A stretch of 15,659 nt of DNA from Gammaproteobacteria bacterium. Its GTDB lineage: Bacteria > Pseudomonadota > Gammaproteobacteria > SZUA-229. Positions 7,598 to 13,748 of this stretch are shown here, in pieces. Location of the stretch: positions 1-15,659 of the forward strand of contig WTCC01000164.1 in NCBI GenBank assembly GCA_013138755.1, given 5' to 3'. Each line of letters opens with the position of its first letter. Position 1 is the stretch's first letter. The notes below the pieces were generated by a model. That model was not told the origin of the DNA. It did no database searches and was given only the letters and a program-made list of their open reading frames with translations. The position numbers and the translations under genes are program-made.

Positions 7598-9487
7598 ATG
7601 TTGAAAATTAAAATTAAATTTATGTTGAGTATTCAATCTATTGTTAGTCGCGTAACTCGCCCTATTAAGAAGTCATCGCGTAAGCAGGCAGTTATCGCCA
7701 GCCTATTATTTGTTCCTTTATTGTCTTCATGTGTAGCAACGTCGCCGTCAAAGGTAGATTCCGAAAACACGGTGGTGGATAAGCAGGAAACTGCTATCTC
7801 TCGCCCTAGTGACGGTGCAACTGATAATAAACAAGCTGTAAGTAGCAAGATTTCCAGTGAAGCGTCTACCCAGATTACAGAAATAAAAGAACCAGAAAAA
7901 CTTGATGAAGAGTCTCTGTTCAATCTACTGGCAGCAGAATTTGCTGGTAATAGTGGAAACGTTGAAGCATCGCTGAAATATTATGGTGAAGCGGCAAAAT
8001 CAATTAAAGATAGTCGCATCGCTGCACGTGCTGCCTATATTGCTTTGTACGGTGAGAATTATGAAGAAACGCTTGTGGCTTTAGATCGTTGGCATGATCT
8101 GGAGCCGGACGCGGATGATATACCGAGAATGTACGCGGTTGCTTATCTTAAACTTGGTCAGCCAGATAAGGCAGTGCCCTATATCGAAAGTATCTTTCAA
8201 AACACAAATGAGTCATCCGTTGATGAAGCCTTAGCCGTCAAGCAGTTGCTGGCTAAAGAAGCGACTACGGAAGATGCTTATGTCGTATTGCAAAGCTTGA
8301 ACAGTAAGGATACAAAAAACAAACATCTGTTGATATTGCAGTCACGTTATGCCGCACAGCTGAAAAAGTATGACGAGTCGCTGGCTATTCTTGATCAGGT
8401 GCTGGAGATTGACCCTTCACTGCATGAAGTACTCATTATAAAGTCCAGAATTTTATCAGCGCAGGGTCGTCACGAAGAAGCTGCTCTATTGATAAAACAG
8501 TTGTTAGAAGAGTTGCCTGAAAATAATACATTACGTTTGCAATATGCCCGCATGCTGGTCGAACGACGTGAATTGGATGCTGCTACAGAACAATACTTGA
8601 TCCTGCATGAGAATCTGCCTGATGACGGTGAAATCGCTTTAAGCCTGGCGCTGCTCTATATCGAAAGAAAACAGCTTGATGAGGCAGTTGAAGTACTCAA
8701 TCATCTCATCGAGATAGATCAAAAAGTTTCAGTCTCAAATTATTACCTGGGTCGCATCTCACAGAATCAAGGCGATGATAAACAAGCGGTGTCGCATTAT
8801 CTGAAAGTGAAAAGTGGTGACTATGTTTTTGATGCGCAGTTACGTATCGGGGTATTACTGGCAGTACTCGGTAAACCAGATGAAGGGCTGGCTAAACTCG
8901 AAGCTCTGGCAGAAGAGCAAACGGGTTGGGAATTACGCGTCAGATGCTATCTTGCGCAAGGTGAAATACTGAGAAGTCAGCAACGCTTTAAAGAAGGCGT
9001 GGAAATGTATAGTCGAGCCCTGCAGCAAAATCGTGATGATATAAATCTGTTATATGCTCGTGGTTTGATGGCAGAAAAAGTTGATCGCCTTGATATGGCT
9101 GAATCTGATCTGTTAAAAGTTATCTCAAAAGAACCTGATAACGCAAATGCCCTAAATGCCTTAGGTTTTACGCTGGCTGACCGCACGGTCAGATATAAGG
9201 AAGCTTTAAAATATATTAAAAGAGCGGCAGATTTAGTGCCTGATGACCCCGCAATAATGGATAGTTTAGGTTGGGTGAGTTTTAGGCTGGGAAAAATGGA
9301 TGACGCTTTAAAGTATTTATCTAAAGCTTTCGAAATGCTGGAAGATGCTGAGATAGCTGCGCACTATGGTGAAGTGTTGTGGAAGTCTAATCAAAAAGAT
9401 AAAGCACGAAAAGTCTGGGACAAAGGTAAGGTGAGTAATGCGAAAAATCCCGTTTTAGTTGAGACTCTGCACCGTTTAAACCCTTAG
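7598..9487 (+). CDS. TPR-repeat outer-membrane lipoprotein, LbcA-like
   Basis: A 629-residue lipoprotein built of tetratricopeptide repeats. A basic N-terminus and hydrophobic core AVIASLLFVPLL lead to lipobox LSSC with the lipidated C45. The +2 residue is valine, not aspartate, so it should be sorted to the outer membrane. TPR helices fill about 105-620; examples are KYDESLAILDQVLEIDP, RLDMAESDLLKVISKEPDNANALNALGFTL and DPAIMDSLGWVSFRLGKMDDALKYLSKAF. In Pseudomonas aeruginosa the gene at this position (PA4667, LbcA) is, to my memory, the adaptor lipoprotein for the periplasmic protease CtpA that degrades cell-wall hydrolases; equivalence here is inference from position and architecture. The ATG at 7622 would give a shorter, more usual signal peptide; neither start has a clear ribosome site. 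Confidence 0.85.
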   Translation: MLKIKIKFMLSIQSIVSRVTRPIKKSSRKQAVIASLLFVPLLSSCVATSPSKVDSENTVVDKQETAISRPSDGATDNKQAVSSKISSEASTQITEIKEPEKLDEESLFNLLAAEFAGNSGNVEASLKYYGEAAKSIKDSRIAARAAYIALYGENYEETLVALDRWHDLEPDADDIPRMYAVAYLKLGQPDKAVPYIESIFQNTNESSVDEALAVKQLLAKEATTEDAYVVLQSLNSKDTKNKHLLILQSRYAAQLKKYDESLAILDQVLEIDPSLHEVLIIKSRILSAQGRHEEAALLIKQLLEELPENNTLRLQYARMLVERRELDAATEQYLILHENLPDDGEIALSLALLYIERKQLDEAVEVLNHLIEIDQKVSVSNYYLGRISQNQGDDKQAVSHYLKVKSGDYVFDAQLRIGVLLAVLGKPDEGLAKLEALAEEQTGWELRVRCYLAQGEILRSQQRFKEGVEMYSRALQQNRDDINLLYARGLMAEKVDRLDMAESDLLKVISKEPDNANALNALGFTLADRTVRYKEALKYIKRAADLVPDDPAIMDSLGWVSFRLGKMDDALKYLSKAFEMLEDAEIAAHYGEVLWKSNQKDKARKVWDKGKVSNAKNPVLVETLHRLNP

Positions 9488-9512
9488 TATTTTGTATCGA
9501 TGTTGACTTGAT

Positions 9513-9541
9513 TTGTTTTCACTCGAAGCAGTGATTACAAT
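9513..9541 (+). promoter_or_regulatory. Candidate promoter for lolB-ispE
   Basis: A -10 box TACAAT (9536-9541) lies 17 bases after a weak -35, TTGTTT (9513-9518). The spacer carries an inverted repeat, TCACT-CGAAGC-AGTGA. The region is 100 bases between the TPR gene and lolB. Confidence 0.35.
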
Positions 9542-9587
9542 AGCGGCTCATTTCAATTAACTTTCTCTATTTCCCGTTTTAAAAACT

Positions 9588-10202
9588 ATGTTTCGTCTTA
9601 TTTCAATTCGTTTGGCTTATGCCCTGATGTTTTTAACATTGGCTTCTTGCTCTGTAATAAAAGAAAAAATAACTAGTGAGCCTGGAGGCTGGCCTGAGCA
9701 ACAACAAAAACGTCAGCAGATTAAAGCTTGGGAAGTCCGTGGCAGACTGGGGGTGCAAACTGAAGCGACCGGTGGTAGCGTTGACCTCATCTGGAAGCAA
9801 TCTAATCAAGATTATTCTATACGTCTTATCTTACCTCTGGGTGTCGGTAGTTATCTGATACAGGGTAATGGTCAACGGGCAGTGATTCGCTATCCTGATG
9901 GACGCAGAAGACAGGTCAGTAATGTCGATAATGTTTTTTCATCGATATTAGGTGTGAGTCTGCCAGTCAGTGCGATGAGAGACTGGATTCGTGGGTTGCC
10001 CGCCAGGTCATTTTCTGTGGAGGCGATACAGTGGAATGATCAGGAACTGTTAGATACTATTAAACAATCCGGTTGGACTGTGGAGATGGCAGACTACGCG
10101 GGTAACGAATTATTGCTACCGCACTCGGTTTATTTAAGTCGTGAAGATAATGAAGAATTGGATATAAGATTGGTGCTCAGACAATGGTTAGTAGATAGCT
10201 GA
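9588..10202 (+). CDS. lolB: Outer-membrane lipoprotein receptor LolB
   Basis: A 204-residue lipoprotein that accepts lipoproteins from LolA and inserts them in the inner leaflet of the outer membrane. The signal peptide ends in lipobox LASC with C21 lipidated and serine at +2 (outer-membrane sorting). The family start WEVRGRLGVQ (48-57) is followed by GGSVDLIWKQ. The hydrophobic segment LILPLGVGSYLIQ (80-92) should include the protruding loop needed for membrane insertion. DWIRGLP (132-138) and the C-terminal RLVLRQWLV are also typical. Length matches E. coli LolB. It precedes ispE by 21 bases, as in many gammaproteobacteria. No good ribosome site precedes the ATG. Confidence 0.93.
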   Translation: MFRLISIRLAYALMFLTLASCSVIKEKITSEPGGWPEQQQKRQQIKAWEVRGRLGVQTEATGGSVDLIWKQSNQDYSIRLILPLGVGSYLIQGNGQRAVIRYPDGRRRQVSNVDNVFSSILGVSLPVSAMRDWIRGLPARSFSVEAIQWNDQELLDTIKQSGWTVEMADYAGNELLLPHSVYLSREDNEELDIRLVLRQWLVDS

Positions 10203-10223
10203 CACTGAGTAATGTGAAGACTT

Positions 10224-11105
10224 ATGAACGTTAGAATTTGGCCGGCACCTGCTAAATTAAATTTGATGTTGCACATCACTGGTCAACGTGAGGATGGTTA
10301 TCACGAGTTACAGACCGTTTTTCAGTTCATTGATTTTTCAGATGAGATGACTTTTGTGCTGAGAGATGACGATAAAATTATCCGTCATTGTGCTGATTTC
10401 GAAGTGCCTGAGAGTGAAGACATCAGTGTGCGTGCGGCGATACTGCTGCGTAAAAACTTCTTGTCTAAAAAACCTTCATCAGAACGGCTTTTTGGTGTTG
10501 ATGTCTCTCTTAAAAAGAATATTCCCATGGGCGCAGGTCTGGGTGGCGGAAGCTCTGATGCTGCAACCACTTTAGTGGCACTCAATGAGATGTGGCAAAT
10601 GAACTTCAGCGTCGATCAGCTGGCTGAAATGGGTTTATTTCTCGGAGCTGATGTTCCTGTCTTCGTGCGTGGGTTTGCGGCTTTTGCGGAAGGTATCGGT
10701 GAAAAATTAAGCCCGATTTCGCCAGACGAAAAGTGGTATTTTGTGCTCGTGCCACCCGTGCATGTTTCGACAAAAGAAGTCTTTTGTCATCCGCAATTGA
10801 CACGGGATTGTTCTGCCATCAAACTATGCGACCTTTCGCGGCATGAGTGGCGGAATGTGTGTACGCCAGTGGTGATTGAAAGCTATCCTCTGGTGTCTCA
10901 AGCTATTGATATTATTAATAATTATTCAATCGCTTGTATGAGTGGTACAGGTGCTTCGGTATTTGCGAGTTTTGATACGAAAGCACAGGCGGACGAGGTT
11001 TTGCAGAAAATTAAAGAAAACCCGGTTTCAGAGTCGTGGTTTAGCTTTGTTGCAAAAGGTTTGAACCAGTCGCCGTTGCATCGTTATATAGAATCTCAAA
11101 AGTAG
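10224..11105 (+). CDS. ispE: 4-diphosphocytidyl-2-C-methyl-D-erythritol kinase IspE
   Basis: A 293-residue GHMP-family kinase that phosphorylates CDP-methylerythritol in the non-mevalonate isoprenoid pathway. Visible: APAKLNLML with catalytic K11, the substrate region DGYHELQT (24-31), the ATP-binding loop PMGAGLGGGSSDAA (101-114), catalytic D143 in GADVPVF, and the third GHMP motif MSGTGASVFA near residue 240. Length is typical. It lies 21 bases after lolB and is followed by the tRNA-Gln region. Confidence 0.96.
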   Translation: MNVRIWPAPAKLNLMLHITGQREDGYHELQTVFQFIDFSDEMTFVLRDDDKIIRHCADFEVPESEDISVRAAILLRKNFLSKKPSSERLFGVDVSLKKNIPMGAGLGGGSSDAATTLVALNEMWQMNFSVDQLAEMGLFLGADVPVFVRGFAAFAEGIGEKLSPISPDEKWYFVLVPPVHVSTKEVFCHPQLTRDCSAIKLCDLSRHEWRNVCTPVVIESYPLVSQAIDIINNYSIACMSGTGASVFASFDTKAQADEVLQKIKENPVSESWFSFVAKGLNQSPLHRYIESQK

Positions 11106-11126
11106 TTTTTTTGAGTTAAAAGTTAT

Positions 11127-11196
11127 TGGGCCGTCGCGCATGATGGTACAAGCTGGGTAAGTCACCAGATTCTGACTCTGGCATGTGTAGGTTCGA
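11127..11196 (+). pseudogene. Broken tRNA-Gln(CUG)-like 5' part
   Basis: Begins TGGGCCGTCGC like the intact gene at 11507. The anticodon stem is CCAGA/TCTGG with loop TTCTGAC, which would give anticodon CUG (Gln). Then follows GTAGGTTCGA of the T-arm, after which the sequence switches to a palindromic insert. The D-arm is about ten bases too long and does not fold cleanly. The 3' half reappears only as AATCCTGCCG at 11439-11448, without the acceptor strand or CCA. It cannot form a normal tRNA, so I call it a pseudogene. Confidence 0.65.
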
Positions 11197-11438
11197 CAAA
11201 ATTGCCGGGAGCAATTTTGAACGTGCGGAGCACGGCCCGTAGGGCGAAGGACAGGAGTCCGAAGTACAAAATTGTCTGGACACTTACAGGGAAGTAAGTG
11301 GTAGAACGACTCAGGAGACAAAGTCGAACAATTTTGAACATCAGCGACTTTTGCTGATGGCCCGAAGGGCGTAGGGCACGACTATATGGATATAGGAGGT
11401 AGAGCAATGCAGGAGCAATTGCCGAGGAAGCCCGGAGT
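11197..11438 (+). mobile_element. Palindrome-rich insert 1 in a tRNA-Gln T-loop
   Basis: Inserted between GGTTCGA and AATCCTG of a tRNA-Gln-like copy. It is a chain of perfect hairpins. CAAAATTGC/GCAATTTTG has loop CGGGA (11197-11219). CGTGC/GCACG has loop GGA (11222-11234). GCCC/GGGC has loop GTA (11235-11245). GGAC/GTCC has loop AGGA (11249-11260). An outer stem CAAAATTG/CAATTTTG (11267-11336) encloses CACTTAC/GTAAGTG (loop AGGGAA) and CGACT/AGTCG. Then come CATCAGC/GCTGATG (11339-11359), GCCC/GGGC (11360-11370), CTATA/TATAG with loop TGGA (11382-11395) and GCAAT/ATTGC (11404-11422). It has no protein gene. A shorter relative lies at 11661-11739. 'Mobile element' is inference from the two copies at the same tRNA site. 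Confidence 0.5.
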
Positions 11439-11506
11439 AATCCTGCCGAACATGTGTTTGTGTTTAGCTGGAGCTACAGTTTTACAAAAGTTTGAAATTT
11501 TACAAT

Positions 11507-11581
11507 TGGGCCGTCGCCAAGCGGTAAGGCACCAGGTTTTGATCCTGGCATGCGTAGGTTCGAATCCTGCCGGCCCAGCCA
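11507..11581 (+). tRNA. tRNA-Gln (anticodon UUG)
   Basis: A complete 75-base tRNA with encoded CCA. The acceptor stem is TGGGCCG (11507-11513) with CGGCCCA (11571-11577), then discriminator G and CCA. The D-arm is GCC/GGC. The anticodon stem CCAGG/CCTGG has loop TTTTGAT, so the anticodon is TTG at 11539-11541. The T-arm GTAGG/CCTGC has loop TTCGAAT. It sits between ispE and prs, as in Pseudomonas. It is the only intact tRNA-Gln among three related copies here. No clear promoter of its own was seen; it may be read from ispE. Confidence 0.96.
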
Positions 11582-11586
11582 TATTT
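11563..11586 (+). repeat. Direct repeat, copy 1 (tRNA-Gln 3' end plus flank)
   Basis: A 24-base sequence from the T-loop AATCC through CCA to the flanking TATTT, repeated exactly at 11740-11763. A duplicated tRNA 3' end is the usual shape of an integrase attachment core. Confidence 0.7.
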
Positions 11587-11592
11587 GAAAAC

Positions 11593-11617
11593 CTTAACTA
11601 CAACTTGAGTAGTTAAG
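11593..11617 (+). repeat. Hairpin just after tRNA-Gln
   Basis: A perfect 9-bp inverted repeat, CTTAACTAC/GTAGTTAAG, with loop AACTTGA, 12 bases past the tRNA CCA. No T-run follows, so it is not a standard terminator; it may be a 3' processing or stability structure. Confidence 0.6.
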
Positions 11618-11660
11618 TAAAGGTAGTAAGACGGTAGGATGCGAACCGTTATAGGTTCGA
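11618..11660 (+). pseudogene. Degraded tRNA-like 5' part before insert 2
   Basis: Contains GGTAGT (D-arm-like), a stem ACGGT/ACCGT with a 9-base loop AGGATGCGA in the place of an anticodon arm, then TATAGGTTCGA of a T-arm that runs directly into insert 2. The tRNA 3' half resumes at 11740. Too altered to name an amino acid; no acceptor 5' strand matches. Confidence 0.4.
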
Positions 11661-11739
11661 CAAAATTGCCGGGAGCAATTTTGAACACCAGCGTCTTTTG
11701 CTGATGGCCCGTTAGGGCGAAATACACGATGTATTTCGT
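11661..11739 (+). mobile_element. Palindrome-rich insert 2 in a tRNA-Gln T-loop
   Basis: A 79-base relative of insert 1 at the same T-loop position. It has the identical first hairpin CAAAATTGC/GCAATTTTG with loop CGGGA (11661-11683). It then has a CAGC/GCTG hairpin with a TCTTTT loop (one mismatch in its outer stem), GCCC-GTTA-GGGC (11707-11718) and a perfect GAAATACA-CGA-TGTATTTC (11719-11737). It equals insert 1 with the 117 bases between its two CAATTTTGAAC repeats removed, plus a different end. No coding capacity. Confidence 0.5.
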
Positions 11740-11763
11740 AATCCTGCCGGCCCAGCCATATTT
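11740..11763 (+). repeat. Direct repeat, copy 2 (displaced tRNA-Gln 3' end)
   Basis: An exact second copy of 11563-11586, including the acceptor 3' strand CGGCCCA, discriminator G, CCA and five flanking bases. Here it is not attached to a tRNA 5' half and follows insert 2. Confidence 0.7.
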
Positions 11764-11770
11764 AAAAGAA

Positions 11771-11861
11771 TTGTTACAATGGAAAGTAACAATAGTGCTA
11801 GAAAATTTTAAAGCACAGATTAACTGGATAGACTCCTAAGCTAACAGTATATTAGTTAGCT
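11771..11861 (+). promoter_or_regulatory. Two hairpins in the prs leader
   Basis: TTGTTAC/GTAACAA with loop AATGGAAA (11771-11792) and AGCTAAC/GTTAGCT with loop AGTATATTA (11839-11861), both perfect 7-bp stems without a T-run. The second ends 29 bases before the prs start. They might shape the leader of prs or belong to the neighbouring palindrome region. Confidence 0.4.
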
Positions 11862-11890
11862 CCGCCATTGCTCAACAAGAGATAGACAAG

Positions 11891-12853
11891 GTGAATCAAG
11901 AAGACGAAAACCAGTTGATGATATTTGCGGGGAATGCCAACCCCGAATTAGCTCAACGTATTGCCGAGATCTTAGGTCATCGGATTGGTAAAATGAGCGT
12001 AGAAACATTCAGCGATGGAGAGATCTGCGCCGAAGTGATGGAAAACGTTCGTGGGCGTGATGTGTTTATTGTGCAGCCTACCTGTTCACCTTGTAATGAT
12101 CATCTGATGGAATTGATGGTGATGATCGATGCGATGCGACGTGCTTCGGCACATCGTGTGACTGCTGTTGTGCCTTATTATGGTTACTCGAGGCAAGATC
12201 GTAAACCGCGCTCGGCACGTGTACCGATTACGGCAAAGGTTGTTGCTAATATGTTGGCTGGTGTGAAGCTGGATCGTCTGTTGACAGTTGATCTACATGC
12301 GGATCAGATACAGGGTTTTTTCGACCTGCCGATTGATAATGTTTATGCTTCACCGATATTATTAAAAGATATCTGGCAGCAGAGGCACAAAGATTTATTA
12401 GTGGTATCACCGGATGTTGGTGGCGTGGTGAGAGCGAGAGCTTTGGCAAAAAGACTGGATGATGCCGATTTAGCTATCATCGATAAACGTCGACCAAAGG
12501 CGAATGTCTCTGAAGTGATGAATATTATCGGCGATGTTGCTGGTAAAAATTGCGTCATAGTAGATGACCTTGTTGATACTGCCGGTACTTTATGTAAGGC
12601 CGCAGGTGCTTTAAAAGCCCAGGGTGCTGCCAGCGTATCGGCTTATTGTACGCATCCTGTCTTATCAGGTAATGCGATAAAAAATATTACTGAGTCAGTA
12701 TTGGATGAGTTGGTCGTGACTAACACCATCCCGTTATCGAAAGAAGCGCAAGCATGTGACCGCATCAGGCAGTTATCGGTTGCAGAGATGCTGGCAGAGA
12801 CAATACGACGGATTCATATGGAGGAATCCGTCAGTGAGATGTACGTAGATTAA
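11891..12853 (+). CDS. prs: Ribose-phosphate pyrophosphokinase (PRPP synthetase)
   Basis: A 320-residue class I PRPP synthetase that makes PRPP from ribose-5-phosphate and ATP for purine, pyrimidine, histidine, tryptophan and NAD synthesis. Motifs: [10 protein letters not shown] (12-21), FSDGE (40-44), [12 protein letters not shown] (51-62), the ATP-binding RQDRK (101-105), the metal and catalytic region [12 protein letters not shown] (134-145), the flexible KRRPK loop (199-203) and the PRPP loop [11 protein letters not shown] (224-234). The GTG start at 11891 follows AAGAGATAGACAAG; an ATG nine codons later is the only alternative. It lies downstream of tRNA-Gln, as in Pseudomonas. Confidence 0.96.
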   Translation: MNQEDENQLMIFAGNANPELAQRIAEILGHRIGKMSVETFSDGEICAEVMENVRGRDVFIVQPTCSPCNDHLMELMVMIDAMRRASAHRVTAVVPYYGYSRQDRKPRSARVPITAKVVANMLAGVKLDRLLTVDLHADQIQGFFDLPIDNVYASPILLKDIWQQRHKDLLVVSPDVGGVVRARALAKRLDDADLAIIDKRRPKANVSEVMNIIGDVAGKNCVIVDDLVDTAGTLCKAAGALKAQGAASVSAYCTHPVLSGNAIKNITESVLDELVVTNTIPLSKEAQACDRIRQLSVAEMLAETIRRIHMEESVSEMYVD

Positions 12854-12858
12854 CGAGC

Positions 12859-12965
12859 GGATATTTTATCCTCACTCGGCGTTAAAAATTATTTCAAGAT
12901 ACTCACTTACAATTGTAAGCTGCGTTTTTTCAATAACTTTTGCCTTGATTGAGAATAAAATATCC
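12859..12965 (+). repeat. Long inverted repeat in the prs-rplY gap
   Basis: The arm at 12859-12877 (GGATATTTTATCCTCACTC) pairs with the arm at 12947-12965 at 17 of 19 positions, with a 69-base loop. The loop contains a smaller palindrome, CTTAC-AATT-GTAAG (12906-12919), followed at 12925-12930 by six T. The left arm can also fold on itself (GGATA-TTT-TATCC, flanked by CGAG/CTCG). It lies six bases past the prs stop. Confidence 0.6.
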
Positions 12966-13000
12966 ACTCTCAAGATTTTGGTAGATAACACTATCAATAC

Positions 13001-13016
13001 GGAAGTTTTAACTTCC
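13001..13016 (+). promoter_or_regulatory. Possible antiterminator arm before rplY
   Basis: Perfect hairpin GGAAGT-TTTA-ACTTCC. Its GAAGT and ACTTC segments are repeated in the following terminator stem (ACTTC at 13023-13027, GAAGT at 13042-13046), so the two structures can exchange partners. Confidence 0.4.
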
Positions 13017-13022
13017 AGACAA

Positions 13023-13054
13023 ACTTCATTTGGTCGCGAATGAAGTATTTTTTT
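13023..13054 (+). terminator. Intrinsic terminator/attenuator 23 bases before rplY
   Basis: A perfect 8-bp stem ACTTCATT/AATGAAGT (13023-13030 and 13039-13046) with loop TGGTCGCG, followed by A and seven T (13048-13054). This is the best intrinsic terminator shape in the window. It could end the prs message, or act as a leader attenuator, because rplY begins only 23 bases after the T-run. Confidence 0.65.
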
Positions 13055-13077
13055 AACTAGAATGCTCGGAGATTATC

Positions 13078-13746
13078 ATGAGTTCTGAATTAAACGCTAC
13101 ATTGCGTGGTGACAAGGGGAAAGGTGCGAGCCGCCGCCTGCGCCACGCAAATACATTTCCTGCTATCGTTTACGGTGGCGGTAAAGATCCAGTGTCAATT
13201 ACACTGCAACAAAAAGATGTACAGCACAAACTGCCTGATGAAACTTTTTACTCACAAGTACTTTCATTAAACATCGAAGGTAAAGTTGAAGACGTTCTGT
13301 TACGTGATATTCAACATCACCCATATAAGATGAATGTGATGCACATGGATTTCATCCGTGTCGATGCGAATAAAGTTGTACACGTGTTTTCACAATTACA
13401 TTTTTCTGGTGAAGATGTATCGCCAGGTGTTAAAACTGAAGATGGTGTGGCTAATCACGTTATCACTGAAGTTGAAGTGGTCTGTTTACCTAAAGATATT
13501 CCTGAGTTCATCGCGGTCGATCTATCCGAAATGCAAGTTGGTGATGTTGTACATCTGTCAGACTTGAAACTACCTGAAGGCGTTGAAATATTAGCGCTGA
13601 AACAAGGTGAAGAACACGATACGGCTGTCGTAGGTATGCACGTACGTAAAGTTGTTGCAGAAGTTGAAGAGGGCGCACCTGAAACACCAGATGCTCCTGA
13701 ATCTGAAACCGGTTCTAGCGACGAAGAAGGTGATGACGGCGAGTAG
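13078..13746 (+). CDS. rplY: 50S ribosomal protein L25 (Ctc/TL5 type)
   Basis: A 222-residue long-form L25 that binds 5S rRNA. The N-terminal 5S-binding domain (about 1-92) shows KGASRRLR (15-22) and PAIVYGG (28-34). The C-terminal TL5/Ctc beta domain (about 95-190) includes LPKDIPEFIAVDLS and the VGDVVHLSDLKLPEGVE segment. The last 28 or so residues are an acidic, disordered tail (Glu/Asp/Ser/Pro). The two-domain form is usual outside the enterics; E. coli L25 has only the first domain. A strong GGAG lies about 7 bases before the ATG. pth starts two bases after the stop, so the two are coupled. The terminator-like leader suggests regulated readthrough. Confidence 0.95.
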   Translation: MSSELNATLRGDKGKGASRRLRHANTFPAIVYGGGKDPVSITLQQKDVQHKLPDETFYSQVLSLNIEGKVEDVLLRDIQHHPYKMNVMHMDFIRVDANKVVHVFSQLHFSGEDVSPGVKTEDGVANHVITEVEVVCLPKDIPEFIAVDLSEMQVGDVVHLSDLKLPEGVEILALKQGEEHDTAVVGMHVRKVVAEVEEGAPETPDAPESETGSSDEEGDDGE

Positions 13747-13748
13747 CT

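Larger units (their letters stand above)
11106..11506 (+). other. Gene-free tRNA-derived hairpin region upstream of tRNA-Gln
   Basis: About 400 bases with no credible protein gene; open frames here are short and cross palindromes. Contents in order: a broken tRNA-Gln 5' part (11127-11196), a 242-base palindrome-rich insert (11197-11438), a 10-base tRNA 3' remnant (11439-11448), and a small hairpin TAGC-TGGA-GCTA (11465-11476). D-arm-like GGTAGA occurs at 11300-11305 and 11399-11404 inside the insert, suggesting more tRNA-derived pieces. No convincing promoter or terminator was found inside. Confidence 0.7.

Noticed and set aside
11095..11115. Terminator at the end of ispE (CTCAAAA/TTTTGAG with T-run)
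   Set aside because: The stem is almost all A-T, overlaps the stop codon, and the T-run is part of the stem rather than after it.
11197..11438. Group I or II intron in the tRNA
   Set aside because: Bacterial tRNA introns of this type sit in the anticodon loop; no catalytic core motifs are recognisable, and the 3' exon lacks the acceptor strand.
11501..11506. TACAAT as a -10 box for tRNA-Gln
   Set aside because: It directly abuts the mature 5' end, and its only -35-like partner (TTTACA) is 14 bases away, too close.
11028..11727. Several 66-97 residue open frames on both strands through the tRNA-Gln region
   Set aside because: They run across tRNA sequence and palindromes, have no ribosome sites and no recognisable domains; the DNA is explained by tRNA copies and hairpins.
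11197..11739. CRISPR array
   Set aside because: The palindromes differ from one another and are not regularly spaced; only one module recurs exactly, twice, and there are no cas genes.
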